This document shows, piece after piece, positions 6,762 through 15,516 of a stretch of 25,528 bases of DNA (positions are counted from its first letter, which is position 1; every line of letters begins with the position of its first letter). The stretch spans positions 1 to 25,528 of the forward strand of contig JAQGFW010022112.1 in NCBI GenBank assembly GCA_030463445.1. Reading direction: 5' to 3'. The translations under genes were made by a program, and so were the position numbers. The notes below the pieces were generated by a model. The model did no database searches. It saw only the letters and a program-made list of their open reading frames with translations, and was not told where the DNA came from. The DNA comes from Euplotes aediculatus. Its lineage: Eukaryota > Ciliophora > Spirotrichea > Euplotida > Euplotidae.

Positions 6762-8096
6762 CTACTGGAGATTACTCGCATGCCGAACCAGTCGTTGCCA
6801 TTGCCCATTTCTCAATACCCAACATTCAGTAAACCTTCTTTCATGGGGTTTGCCGGCGTCCTTTCGATTGGCAGTTGTGGATGGAGTCACTTTTTCTTTA
6901 CCTGCAACAATTGCAACAGTAGTTCCCTCCATCGCAAAATGCTCAATCGTTTTTTCAAATTTCGTGTAATTGATGACACCTGTTTTCACTCTTTCAATCA
7001 TCGTTTTTTTATCAATTAACTGGCCAAACGGATTCGTGATCACCATATCTTCCGGGTAAAACAATTTCATCGCATTAGTATCTTTTGCCATAGTCATGGC
7101 TTCCTGGTATTGAATCAAACTGTCGATGGTTTTATATACTGAAAGCTGATACCCAGTAAGCTGAAATTTATTGGCAACCGGTGGTCTTGCTTCTCCAAAA
7201 TATTCCCGGATGAATTCATTTACTCTATGCGGTGCCTCCAGGTGTGGCAGGTGCCCAATACCCTGCAGGATTTCCAGCTTAGCATTTTTCAGGTATTTAG
7301 CCAATGGATCAGCATTGATCGAAATAGCAGACACTTTGTCTTCCGTTCCGGCAATTATAAGAACCGGCATAGTTGCCTTATTGGCAATCAATTCGGGATG
7401 ATGGTCTTCTGCCAGCATGAAATTTACCCCTTTCATAAACATACTTGGATTCACTCCTCTCATACCCTTTCTTGCCAGCTCAATCAGTTCCGGTGATGCG
7501 TTGGGAGCCAATAATGCTTCCACGCGTTTATTCGCAAAAGCGTAGGGCCCGTCTTTGATCTGATCATATCGAAAATTGGTATAGCGCACCCGCTCTTCAA
7601 AAGGAATATTCTTTTTACCGGCCGAAGGCCCAACCAATGCCATCTTCAATACTCTATCAGGATAATAAAACGCGAAACTTTGGGCGATCCTGCTTCCAAA
7701 GGAATTGCCTACTAAATAAACTTTGTCCAGCTTCAGAGCCGTGATAAAATCAAGCAGCGCATCTGCATAATCTTTGGCAGTTGGATAATTGGTTCTAAGT
7801 TCATCCGTAAGCATATACCCAGGAGCGTTCCAGGCAATAACTCTGTAGGAATCAGACAGATCGTGCAACTGATACCGCCAATCCACTGAGCTACCGCCAT
7901 AACCATGCATTGCAATTATTACCGGTGAGGAAGCTGCACCTGCTTCCATATAACTCCAACGGTCGCCTAAAAACCTGGACTTGTCGTGCACACCAATAAA
8001 ACTCATTTCCGGTAATGGTGGGATGAACAGCTTACTCTGGCCTACCGCAACAAGGGTCATCCAACAGCAATAAAGCAGTAGAAGGGATTGTCTCAT
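6762..8096 (-). CDS. Exported alpha/beta hydrolase fused to an NTF2-like domain
   Basis: The 444-residue protein has a signal peptide (1-20, ending Val-Gly-Gln). An alpha/beta hydrolase domain covers about 35-300: oxyanion motif HGYGG at 64-68, nucleophile elbow GNSFG at 130-134 (Ser132), Asp253 in GTEDKV and His282 in GIGHLPH. From about 310 to 444 follows an NTF2/SnoaL-like domain (DUF4440 type), recognisable by the YKTIDSLIQYQEAMTMAKD helix, FYPEDMVITNPFG and the closing W-x-L-x-x-G-x-W-x-R strand. The usual hydrolase is near 300 residues, so this is a fusion. It is the last gene of the run that starts with DoxX, 67 bp after the beta-lactamase-like gene, and converges with the TPR gene. 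Substrate unknown. Confidence 0.83.
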   Translation of the reverse strand: MRQSLLLLYCCWMTLVAVGQSKLFIPPLPEMSFIGVHDKSRFLGDRWSYMEAGAASSPVIIAMHGYGGSSVDWRYQLHDLSDSYRVIAWNAPGYMLTDELRTNYPTAKDYADALLDFITALKLDKVYLVGNSFGSRIAQSFAFYYPDRVLKMALVGPSAGKKNIPFEERVRYTNFRYDQIKDGPYAFANKRVEALLAPNASPELIELARKGMRGVNPSMFMKGVNFMLAEDHHPELIANKATMPVLIIAGTEDKVSAISINADPLAKYLKNAKLEILQGIGHLPHLEAPHRVNEFIREYFGEARPPVANKFQLTGYQLSVYKTIDSLIQYQEAMTMAKDTNAMKLFYPEDMVITNPFGQLIDKKTMIERVKTGVINYTKFEKTIEHFAMEGTTVAIVAGKEKVTPSTTANRKDAGKPHERRFTECWVLRNGQWQRLVRHASNLQ

Positions 8097-8163
8097 ACAT
8101 TGATTTTTTGGGGGTGAATGCCGACAATCAGAGCATTTCCTTAACAGTTTAAATTACGATTTT

Positions 8164-9183
8164 TTATTCCTTCAACAGATAGATTTTTTCAGATAATTCA
8201 TACAGGTTAGTAGCATTGTTATTACTCAGTACGATCACCGTTTTTCGACTATTCATGGCATGTATCCAGTTGGAAGTAGAGCCCAAAATACCGCCGGTTC
8301 TGTAATAAAATGGCTCCTGAAAATTGCCCCAGCCAGTGGATCCCCAGAAACCATAGGCCGTGTAGCCGAGGTTTTTATGTATTGTAAGCAATTGATCGGT
8401 AGTTTGCTTTTTAAGCAGGCGGTTACTGAAAATAGCATTATCCAGGGTAAACAAATCCTGAGCAGTTGAATATAAAAATCCGGCTCCGAAATACATTTCA
8501 GGGAGATAGTCTTCATCCCGGGAAAATGTTCTGGCACTATCAGTATAGGTGTATGACTGCACTAATCCGCGAATCTTTTTTCCACTCTGTGCTACACCCG
8601 TATTGGTTAGTCGCAATGGTTTGAGAATAACCTGATTTAAATATGCTTCGTAGCTCTTTCCACTAACCTGTTCAATTATTTTATGCAATAAAACATACTC
8701 GGTATTGGCATAATTACTCCTGAAACCAGGGGTATCAACCAATTGTCCGGAACAATATAAATTAATAAAGGAATCGAGTGATTGCCTGGTTTGATAGGGT
8801 TTCATACCCTGGGGTTCCAACAAATTAGCGATGCCGGAGGAGTAGGTAAGCAGATTGTGTATGGTAACCAGATCCCGCCCTGGTCCCTTGTAGGCGGGCA
8901 AATACTTGCCAATGGTTTCTTGCAGATCGATCTTCCCTTCCTCCACCAATTTCATGATTAACAAGGCGGTAAACACCTTGGTCATGGACGCAATTTTAAA
9001 TTTATCATCAGGCTTCATTCCAACTGCCTTCTTTGCAACTACTTTTCCATCCACCGCCAGGAGTGCTACTCCGCTAAATTGGTTAAGTGCTTCATATTGC
9101 CTTAGCAGGCTGCCAAAACTGGTAGCTTGCGCGATAACGGAACTGGAAAACAGCATCCCTAAAAAAACTACTAAATACCTCAT
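8164..9183 (-). CDS. Beta-lactamase-family serine hydrolase, exported
   Basis: The 339-residue protein has a signal peptide (1-19, around Val-Ile-Ala-Gln) and the serine beta-lactamase/penicillin-binding fold of class C type: SMTK at 66-69 holds the nucleophile Ser66 and Lys69, YAN at 158-160 is the second motif, and RTGG at 295-298 stands in the place of the Lys-Thr-Gly box. Such proteins are usually esterases or D-amino-acid peptidases rather than true antibiotic resistance enzymes. It lies 18 bp after the CBM-like lipoprotein gene on the same strand, so it is in the same operon. The Arg in the third motif is common in the esterase-like members. Confidence 0.85.
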   Translation of the reverse strand: MRYLVVFLGMLFSSSVIAQATSFGSLLRQYEALNQFSGVALLAVDGKVVAKKAVGMKPDDKFKIASMTKVFTALLIMKLVEEGKIDLQETIGKYLPAYKGPGRDLVTIHNLLTYSSGIANLLEPQGMKPYQTRQSLDSFINLYCSGQLVDTPGFRSNYANTEYVLLHKIIEQVSGKSYEAYLNQVILKPLRLTNTGVAQSGKKIRGLVQSYTYTDSARTFSRDEDYLPEMYFGAGFLYSTAQDLFTLDNAIFSNRLLKKQTTDQLLTIHKNLGYTAYGFWGSTGWGNFQEPFYYRTGGILGSTSNWIHAMNSRKTVIVLSNNNATNLYELSEKIYLLKE

Positions 9184-9201
9184 ATTGAACTATTAAAACA
9201 A

Positions 9202-9561
9202 TTAGTGTTGATTGAATACAGCCTGAATAAAAACGGTATCTCTATTGCTTTCATAATAAACTTTTCGATTGGGTTGCTCAGCCAGTTCCCATTCCCCATT
9301 GACTGTGAACTTTATTTCCGTGTACTGAAAGGCCGTTCTGGTTTGAAAACTTGCGGTATATACAGAATCCTTAATTAGAGCAGTCATGGGATAATCCTGC
9401 TCCCAATTTAGCGGATTGCCATTTCCCCTGATGCCTACCTGATCAATATTTTTTTTACCCGGTATGGTTAGTGTAACCATCACCGTTTTTACATATGCTT
9501 TCTGTACGCAGCCTGTTAAAAAAATGAATATAAAAAGGAATGGTAGTCTTATGTATTTCAT
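9202..9561 (-). CDS. Small lipoprotein with starch-binding-like (CBM20/48-like) fold
   Basis: The 119-residue protein has a lipoprotein signal with Cys18 in LTGC. The rest is beta-rich: VMVTLTIPG, then VGIRGNGNPLNWEQDYPMT, and a closing strand pair. The GNGNPLNW...MT pattern is what CBM20 and CBM48-type modules show (Gly-Asn-x-x-x-Leu-Gly-x-Trp), so a surface-exposed ligand-binding or partner module is inferred. Such modules also occur attached to serine hydrolases in this phylum, which fits the neighbour. Its ATG overlaps the DoxX stop by 4 bp (ATGA), so translation is coupled. Confidence 0.65.
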   Translation of the reverse strand: MKYIRLPFLFIFIFLTGCVQKAYVKTVMVTLTIPGKKNIDQVGIRGNGNPLNWEQDYPMTALIKDSVYTASFQTRTAFQYTEIKFTVNGEWELAEQPNRKVYYESNRDTVFIQAVFNQH

Positions 9562-10046
9562 GGTTGAAGTTTTTTAGCAATTAGATCATCGGCACTAAAT
9601 CGCCCACCTCCCATCACCAGGGTATAGATCGCTACCCATAGAAATCCAATGGCGGGAAACTGCTGCCAGAGATCGTGCCCTGCATGTTGAACAAAGGCAG
9701 CCACCAGCATCGTACAGGCAATAAGAAAGGAAAACAGCCGGGTTTGAAATCCTGCTATCCATGCCAGTCCGCCTATGCCTTCACTGAAAGCCCCCATCCA
9801 GGCCAGGAAGGCAGGAAACATTTGGAAGAAACCTCCATGTTCAGCGATATCATTCGGGAACCAGAAGGCCACTTCAAAAAATTTCAGGTTTGTTTCCGGA
9901 GGACTCCAGGGAAGGCCAAATTTGGCGGCTCCAAACTCAACCGATAACAGGTAACCACAAACGATTCTTGGCACCATCAATAACAGATCCTGCCAAAAAA
10001 AGGGAAGCGGAATCGGAGCAGTAAGTTGATAAAACAGTTTTTTCAT
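9558..10046 (-). CDS. DoxX-family membrane protein
   Basis: The 162-residue protein has four hydrophobic segments (about 22-42, 72-95, 104-122, 130-148) with the DoxX-type features: an RIVCGYLLSVEFGAAKFG first helix, FFEVAFWF, the GAFSEGIGGLAWIAGFQTRL helix pair and a short cytoplasmic tail. DoxX proteins are inner-membrane proteins linked to redox or sulfur stress in some bacteria; the role here is unknown. It is the first gene of the operon running to the lipoprotein, the beta-lactamase-like protein and probably the alpha/beta hydrolase. The AraC-type regulator gene lies 105 bp upstream on the same strand. Confidence 0.82.
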   Translation of the reverse strand: MKKLFYQLTAPIPLPFFWQDLLLMVPRIVCGYLLSVEFGAAKFGLPWSPPETNLKFFEVAFWFPNDIAEHGGFFQMFPAFLAWMGAFSEGIGGLAWIAGFQTRLFSFLIACTMLVAAFVQHAGHDLWQQFPAIGFLWVAIYTLVMGGGRFSADDLIAKKLQP

Positions 10047-10151
10047 GCCATTTATTGATTTGGCTATGAAATTGGGAAATTGAAAAAGCCCCTGCGCCCC
10101 AAATTCTGTCCAAAAGGGTTCAACTTATCTAACTATCAATAAATCAACTTT
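10047..10151 (-). promoter_or_regulatory. Probable control region of the DoxX operon
   Basis: This 105-bp spacer between the AraC-type gene and DoxX holds a GC-rich core (about 10098-10120 on the plus strand, GCCCCTGCGCCCC) in otherwise AT-rich DNA, followed by TTCTGTCCAAAAGGG. It is the likely binding place of the regulator encoded next door. No clear promoter consensus or terminator hairpin was found. Placement is inference. Confidence 0.35.
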
Positions 10152-11381
10152 TTAGAGCTTGTTGGTTTTTATGTACTGCTGGGGAGATAATCCGGTTTGC
10201 TTCCGAAAAGCACGGTTGAAGGTAGTCTTGCTATTGAATCCACATTCAAAGGCAAGGGATAAAAGAGTTTGTCTTTTGTGTTCGCCTTTATTTAAAAGTT
10301 CAACATATTGTTTTATCCGATAACTATTAATAAGGTCGTTAAAGTTGGATTTAAATCCCCGGTTGATGATTTTACTGAGCAATGAAACATTGGTTGTTAA
10401 TTTTTTGGCGAGATCAAACAGGGATAAGTCCGGGTCCTGGTATAGCAGTTCCTCTTTAAGTAACTGCTCGATCCGGTCCTTCCATTCTGAATAATCTTCC
10501 GGCTCATTTTCCTCCAGAAAAGGACTGTCATCGAGATGGATTTCTTCTACTACTGCCGCAGCATACCCAAGTCTGCTGCCTGGGTTGGACTTTAAATAAA
10601 AACCGGAGCGGTCCGACTGAAAGAAACCTCTTTTCATAAATAACCTGGTTTCTACTGAATTGGAATAGCCGGCAATAGCTATATAGTAGCAACAAAGTGA
10701 AAAACCAAGGAAATACCACCAACTGGAATTATAATTGAAGGTAAAAAAGAGTCCAGCCAATTCAATAACCAGCCAGGCAACGAGAATCAACAAAAAGGCA
10801 ACCAGGAAATTGCGAACCCATGCAAACAGAAACTCAGCCGCATTGCTCATCACCGCTTCAATGGCTCTTTTATATCCATAATAATACCGGATGGATGCGA
10901 TAAAGTAGGTAATCATACTAAGAAAGCCGGTAATCTGGTACCAGTCGGCAAAATCGGGATCTTCTTCCCGAATCAGAAAATAATAGCGATGAACGATTAG
11001 TTTATCATACACGACCATCACCAAACAAAACAGTAAATACAGGGCGGCGGGCAGGAAATGCAGCCATAATTTTCCCCTTAGCCGGAATTGTGGATTAAAC
11101 AGGCTGCTGACATAGAAGAAAATAAAAGGACCGATGAGAAACAAATGCTGGAAGGGAAGATAAAACAGGAGATCGCGGTACGGTTGCGTACCATACCAGC
11201 CGGCAAAACCGAGCATCCAGGGAGAAATGTACAGGGCTGCCAGGATTAGAAAAAGTCCCAGCCACAAGGAGGAGGGCTGAGACTCTCTTTTATACCGAAT
11301 CAAAAAAAGGATTCCATATACTATTGTATGGATAAAAAAAACAAGTAAAAAGGAACTATAGAAATTAAAGTAGAAAAGCAT
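10152..11381 (-). CDS. Membrane-anchored AraC-family regulator
   Basis: The 409-residue protein has about seven hydrophobic helices in residues 5-245, then a linker rich in acidic residues, and an AraC/XylS DNA-binding domain from about 305 to 405. The two helix-turn-helix units are visible as LSLFDLAKKLTTNVSLLSKIINRGF and, in the second, LLSLAFECGFNSKTTFNRAFRKQTGLSPQQY, a very typical AraC ending. Bacteroidota commonly use such 7-helix AraC proteins to sense a small molecule in the membrane and act on DNA directly. Its position just before the DoxX operon on the same strand suggests it controls that operon. Signal unknown. Confidence 0.87.
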   Translation of the reverse strand: MLFYFNFYSSFLLVFFIHTIVYGILFLIRYKRESQPSSLWLGLFLILAALYISPWMLGFAGWYGTQPYRDLLFYLPFQHLFLIGPFIFFYVSSLFNPQFRLRGKLWLHFLPAALYLLFCLVMVVYDKLIVHRYYFLIREEDPDFADWYQITGFLSMITYFIASIRYYYGYKRAIEAVMSNAAEFLFAWVRNFLVAFLLILVAWLVIELAGLFFTFNYNSSWWYFLGFSLCCYYIAIAGYSNSVETRLFMKRGFFQSDRSGFYLKSNPGSRLGYAAAVVEEIHLDDSPFLEENEPEDYSEWKDRIEQLLKEELLYQDPDLSLFDLAKKLTTNVSLLSKIINRGFKSNFNDLINSYRIKQYVELLNKGEHKRQTLLSLAFECGFNSKTTFNRAFRKQTGLSPQQYIKTNKL

Positions 11382-11477
11382 AGAAGTCCGAAATTACTTC
11401 TCTTGAATCGTAAAAATGTGACATTATTCCGGCAGCATTGGAAGTAATGGCGGCAATGAGCGTAGTTAAATAAAAAA

Positions 11478-11792
11478 TCAGCCCGGGACAGCCGGCAACT
11501 CTATTTTGAGATTCCCGGTACCCTTTGAAAAACTCAAATTTAAAAAGAGCAATCGCTGTTTAGTTGACAAGAAAGAAGGAACCTCAACTTGATCCATCCT
11601 AATATGATTAGATAACGCCTGGTAAAATTCAAGTAACCGGTTTTCTGGTATTTCAATTTCCACATTTATAGAGAGGTCTGAAAACATGTTGAAATTGACT
11701 ACATCTCCATACGCGCCAATGATTCGTTTTACCTTCTCAATACCAGATAACCTGTCTTCAAAAACATAGCCGGACCAGAAGATATTTTTCAT
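11478..11792 (-). CDS. Conserved short hypothetical protein
   Basis: The 104-residue protein has no signal peptide or membrane helix. I recognise the pattern of a short hypothetical family of Bacteroidota, opening MKNIFWSGYVFEDRL and ending GTGNLKIELPAVPG, with FSDLSINVEIEIPE between. It looks like a single alpha+beta domain. Function is not known to me. It stands alone on the minus strand between the AraC-type gene and the broken HNH gene. Confidence 0.65.
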   Translation of the reverse strand: MKNIFWSGYVFEDRLSGIEKVKRIIGAYGDVVNFNMFSDLSINVEIEIPENRLLEFYQALSNHIRMDQVEVPSFLSTKQRLLFLNLSFSKGTGNLKIELPAVPG

Positions 11793-11888
11793 GAAACTTC
11801 ATATTTCAATAACCAAAGAAAGTAGAGGAATACAATTCATTCAACAAAGAAAGGGAATAGAAATATTAATTTTTTAACCCATACCATC

Positions 11889-12350
11889 TCAATGCAACTT
11901 TTCATGACAGATTTTACAAACTGATTCTAACTAAACAAGTGGTTCTTTTCCAATTAACCTTGCATATTTTTTGTGATGTACCTGAGTAGCTGTACGCCCA
12001 CAATGAACACAGGTCCAATTATCCCGCTTCAAAACCAGGTAACGTTTTCTGTTCCACGCAGCTGATTTAAGATAAACATCCCTGTAATAACCACGCCTAC
12101 TTCTAACCATCCTTGCAATTATGTCCGACATCTTACTATCCGCTTCATTTGCTGGAAATTCCGGAAGGCCCCGCCTTTTTTTATCTATTGAACTGTATCT
12201 ATGATTAATATTTATTCCTTCATCTTTTTCCCAGTTGTCACTATACATACCTTTAGTCCCGTAAGACGAGTTATCTGAGGAACTATTTTTTGTTAAACAG
12301 AATACCGCCACAATCATTAGTACTACTATAGTAGCCATCAAAAGCGCCAT
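11889..12350 (-). pseudogene. Broken HNH-type nuclease gene with N-terminal membrane anchor
   Basis: The gene starts with a membrane helix (about residues 4-19), then a low-complexity Ser/Asn/Asp linker and a conserved helical part (SDIIARMVRSRRGYYRD), and ends in an HNH-type zinc-nuclease domain seen as KRDNWTCVHCG and VHHKKYARLIGKEP. The gene looks broken, with about one break near its 3' end, so it is best treated as a recent fossil; the rest of the frame is well preserved. Because HNH domains occur both in housekeeping nucleases and in effector toxins, I leave its former role open. It lies 16 bp after the next upstream small gene on the same strand. Confidence 0.6.
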
Positions 12351-12366
12351 ATTTCAAACAATTACA

Positions 12367-12762
12367 TTACGGGTACTGTTTAAATAGATCTGACAACTGC
12401 TTCTCAAATACAGTCAAAATACTTTTTAATTCAGGCTCAGCAGCAATTTTAAAACTATTCTGCTGCATATGATCAAGGAATCCTATATCCAGCAAGCCAT
12501 AAAATCCTTTTTGCAGATAATAAGGCAAATAGGATGGCCAAACCCAAACACCATCAGTAAGATAGGAATCCGGAGCTATAGGCAGCCTGGTTTCAGTATC
12601 AAAAAAATAACCCATCCATCCTATAACTATTATGCCTGAATTTAAATATTGAATAATTGTATCGAGGTCAATTGCACTATTAAATTTGTCTTTTGAAATA
12701 GAATTTATTGGAAGAGATGAGGGTATTGGATTATACTCGTAAATAAACCCAACTAATTTCAT
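12367..12762 (-). CDS. Hypothetical cytoplasmic protein
   Basis: The preferred start is the ATG at 12762 (131 residues, opening MKLVGFIYEYNPI); a TTG at 12783 would add seven residues and reach to 3 bp of the upstream gene's stop. No signal peptide or clear membrane helix. The central stretch GYFFDTETRLPIAPDSYLTD followed by GVWVWPSYLPYYLQKG is striking and aromatic, and would make a good family signature. I do not recognise the family; size and lack of export signal would fit an immunity-type protein, but this is only a guess. It sits between a Tat-exported isomerase-like gene and the broken HNH gene on one strand. Confidence 0.55.
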   Translation of the reverse strand: MKLVGFIYEYNPIPSSLPINSISKDKFNSAIDLDTIIQYLNSGIIVIGWMGYFFDTETRLPIAPDSYLTDGVWVWPSYLPYYLQKGFYGLLDIGFLDHMQQNSFKIAAEPELKSILTVFEKQLSDLFKQYP

Positions 12763-12786
12763 GCTTTGTCTTAAATAGTTCAAATT

Positions 12787-13689
12787 TTATTTATATCGTT
12801 CCCTCAATAAATTCATCATATACCTGTTCACCTCCCATTGATTTGCGATGGGTTGTTTGGTAAAAGGTATAGTGGGCATATAGTCAGCAGGCCCGAACTC
12901 CGTTAATATGGTCATCAACTTTCCTTCTTTCTTTTTTCTGTTTACAATTACATCCCACCACTCCAGGTGTTTATTCACAACCTCTTTCCATTCGGGAGCA
13001 CGGGGATCATTTACCTGTGGCCCCTGAGGATGACCCACCCTGGCATGAATATGATCTGCCCTGCTTAATGCCAATGCCAGATTATTAGCCTGATCTGCCA
13101 GTAAACTTTCATGAACTGCACACCAATGAGAGATATCCAGTGTTAAGCGCATATCGGCATGATGATTCAGATAATAGGTAGTATCCGGAATAGAAAAACA
13201 CATTCTGCCCCGGTGGGTTTCATGATAAATGGGAATGCCGGCAGATTTACAGACTTCAGTGGAAACCTGAACAATTCTGAGATTCTGTTCTTTGGTAAAA
13301 TAATCCTTCCCGGAATGGCAATTTATATACAAAGGTTTAATCCTGGATGAAAAACAAGCCGCATTAATTGATTTTGTAAACGTGCGCAGATGCTCTTCAA
13401 AATCAGCTTGCCAGCCTCCGCATAAAAATGCGATATCCAAACCTTCCTTTAGAACAGTATCAAATATTTTTTTCTGAGCAGCCGGATCATCTGTCCACCA
13501 AACCTCTATTCCATCATATCCTGCACTTTTAGCTGCTTTACAAAACTCTTCAGTAGAGCCGGTAAAACCCCAGTCCGTTGCCATAATACAGACTGAAAAT
13601 CCAGGATTTGCAGCAATTGACGGCAATAATGATCCTGCGGTAACAGACAAACCTGTGTTTAAAAATTCTCTTCGGTTCAAGTTGAACAA
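12787..13689 (-). CDS. Tat-exported sugar phosphate isomerase/epimerase-like protein
   Basis: The 300-residue protein begins with a twin-arginine signal (NRREFL, then a hydrophobic stretch to about residue 28) and folds as an AP-endonuclease-2/xylose-isomerase-like TIM barrel. Metal-binding candidates stand at the expected strand ends: Glu157 (YHETHRGR), Asp185 and His188 (LDISHWC), His213/His215 (DHIHARVGHPQGPQVND) and Glu264 (LTEFGP). Members act on keto-sugars or inositol-type compounds; the exact substrate cannot be read. Both candidate starts are TTG: 13689, or 13680, which would give the very typical opening Met-Asn-Arg-Arg-Glu-Phe-Leu. Confidence 0.82.
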   Translation of the reverse strand: MFNLNRREFLNTGLSVTAGSLLPSIAANPGFSVCIMATDWGFTGSTEEFCKAAKSAGYDGIEVWWTDDPAAQKKIFDTVLKEGLDIAFLCGGWQADFEEHLRTFTKSINAACFSSRIKPLYINCHSGKDYFTKEQNLRIVQVSTEVCKSAGIPIYHETHRGRMCFSIPDTTYYLNHHADMRLTLDISHWCAVHESLLADQANNLALALSRADHIHARVGHPQGPQVNDPRAPEWKEVVNKHLEWWDVIVNRKKKEGKLMTILTEFGPADYMPTIPFTKQPIANQWEVNRYMMNLLRERYK

Positions 13690-13733
13690 ATTTATTTGTA
13701 GTAATTAGCTTAAGGTACAATAAAATAATGCAG

Positions 13734-15260
13734 TTATTTCCGAAGTTGTTTTAACCGGTCAATGGCATTTTGATTTTCTGGATAAAAAACCAATGATTTC
13801 TCAAAACTTGTAACTGCCTTGGCCTTATCACCAACAAAAAGATAGGCTTCACCCAGGCTGTCAAACAGGTTGGCTGAACCGGGGAATAATCTGGTTGCCA
13901 ACAAAAAGACATTGATTCCCTGTTTTGATGTAACCGGATTAAACACCAGCTGAAGTCCGAGGTTGTTAAAATTCCCCTCCGGAAATTGCATTGATGGATG
14001 TTTAGTTAATAGGGAATCATACAATGCCACCAGGTCTTCATAGTTTCTTTTTGCCGCCAGTTCATTAAAATCGCGAAAGCTAAAAGGCCGGCCTAAAGGT
14101 TTCTTTGACTGAACAGATAAAAGCCCCTCTATGATGTTATTTTCTCGCGGCGTATTTTTGAGGAATGTATGAGCAGCAGCATCATTTTTAAGAAAAGCAT
14201 CCAAAAACATTAAAGTATACAAAGACACCAATCGGTACGACTCCATTATTTCTTTATCGGATTTATCCTGCCTCTTATCCCTATCCTGAAACAATACCCC
14301 CAGGGTGCTAAAGTACGCATGGGTAAGATGATGAACTTTCAGCTGATAGGCTTCACTGTAAACAAGACTATCATAAAATTCAAACTGCTGATTCAGGGAA
14401 GCATCCAGATTGTCTTCTTTCAACACCTGTTCGGGAATGTCTTTTTGGGCAAAATGGATAAAAGGAACATCAACTTTCTGCATATTGAATGTGGCAGCCT
14501 GCTTTAGTGTATTGAATTTATATTTTACACTACCATCCAGACTAACAATTGCCCTGATTTTCCGATTGCGCATTTGTGCCAATACGTTGGATAATCCGCC
14601 AAAGCTGAAACCCATGGTAGCCATCCGGTTAAGATCCGCAGCTGGTATTTTTGAAACCTCTTTTACCAAAAAATCAATATCAGCGGCCTGGGTTTCCATA
14701 TCCTTTTGCGTCCCGCCCTCCAGAAAACGCGTTTCAGTACCCCGACTCGGACTGGCAATTACAATATAACCCTGACTTGCCAGGTATTCGCAAAGTGCAA
14801 AATTCTCTATGGATGAGGCCTGATAACTGGGGGCATAAATCACAACTGGAAATGGTCCTTTTGCATACTTAATACCTCTGACTGCACTTGTCTTTTCATT
14901 TAAATGAAGCTGGTTGGCAGGAGTATTGGCATAATAAAACCAATTCAACAACTGGTTGTCTGGCAAATGCTCCCATTCTTCCTCCTGCTTAAGGATTTGC
15001 ATATACTCCAGCACCGACATTGTCGATTTATTTCCAGGATTCGCAGCAGGAAACCAGATACTAACCCTAATTGGTCTGTTGATAAAGGCATTGTTCCAAT
15101 CGAAAATCCGTTGATAGGTACGAGTGCTGTCTGCAGTCAGGTAGTGGGTAAATCCAACACCATACTTTCCCTTTTTCAAGTTAATCTGCTCAAGAGAGGT
15201 TTGGCCAAAACTAAGTTGGCATCCAAAAAAGACAAGGATTAGAGTTAACCTGAATTTCAT
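13734..15260 (-). CDS. Secreted dienelactone-hydrolase/PAF-acetylhydrolase-like protein with TPR tail
   Basis: The ATG at 15260 is chosen because a clean signal peptide follows (MKFRLTLILVFFGCQLSFGQ); upstream in-frame starts at 15284 and 15308 would add 8 to 16 residues before it. Counting from 15260, an alpha/beta hydrolase domain spans about 35-370: the PVVIYAPSYQ strand, nucleophile elbow GFSFGG at 217-222 (Ser219) and His314 in HHLTHAYF as the likely catalytic His. The last 110 residues hold a TPR-like repeat pair, seen as NLFDSLGEAYLFVGDKAKAV and FEKSLVFYPENQNAI. This hydrolase-plus-TPR layout is common in Bacteroidota. Stands alone, 45 bp before the isomerase-like gene. Substrate unknown. 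Confidence 0.8.
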   Translation of the reverse strand: MKFRLTLILVFFGCQLSFGQTSLEQINLKKGKYGVGFTHYLTADSTRTYQRIFDWNNAFINRPIRVSIWFPAANPGNKSTMSVLEYMQILKQEEEWEHLPDNQLLNWFYYANTPANQLHLNEKTSAVRGIKYAKGPFPVVIYAPSYQASSIENFALCEYLASQGYIVIASPSRGTETRFLEGGTQKDMETQAADIDFLVKEVSKIPAADLNRMATMGFSFGGLSNVLAQMRNRKIRAIVSLDGSVKYKFNTLKQAATFNMQKVDVPFIHFAQKDIPEQVLKEDNLDASLNQQFEFYDSLVYSEAYQLKVHHLTHAYFSTLGVLFQDRDKRQDKSDKEIMESYRLVSLYTLMFLDAFLKNDAAAHTFLKNTPRENNIIEGLLSVQSKKPLGRPFSFRDFNELAAKRNYEDLVALYDSLLTKHPSMQFPEGNFNNLGLQLVFNPVTSKQGINVFLLATRLFPGSANLFDSLGEAYLFVGDKAKAVTSFEKSLVFYPENQNAIDRLKQLRK

Positions 15261-15516
15261 TCTTTTGAAATAAATGTACACCATATCCAGCTTATGGCAT
15301 ATAACCACAGTCTTTAATATTATATGTCAACCCCAAACAATTTCGCTATTCATATTGGTTTTGATCATTTATGGAACACTGTGGCAAAGGAAAACCATGT
15401 TAAGAGTTTGATTAAAAGTTACCATCAATTGGATACTTACTTGTGATGGAATCCAGTTGTCGGATGTATTCCCTTATTTGCGTCTGGTCAAAACTGATCG
15501 AAAAAGACAAACTGGG

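Noticed and set aside
10098-10140. GC-rich stretch as a terminator after the AraC-type gene
   Set aside because: No good stem with a following T-run on the minus strand; more likely a regulator site.
14410-14769. Plus-strand frame of 119 codons
   Set aside because: Antisense to the dienelactone-hydrolase-like gene, no motif.
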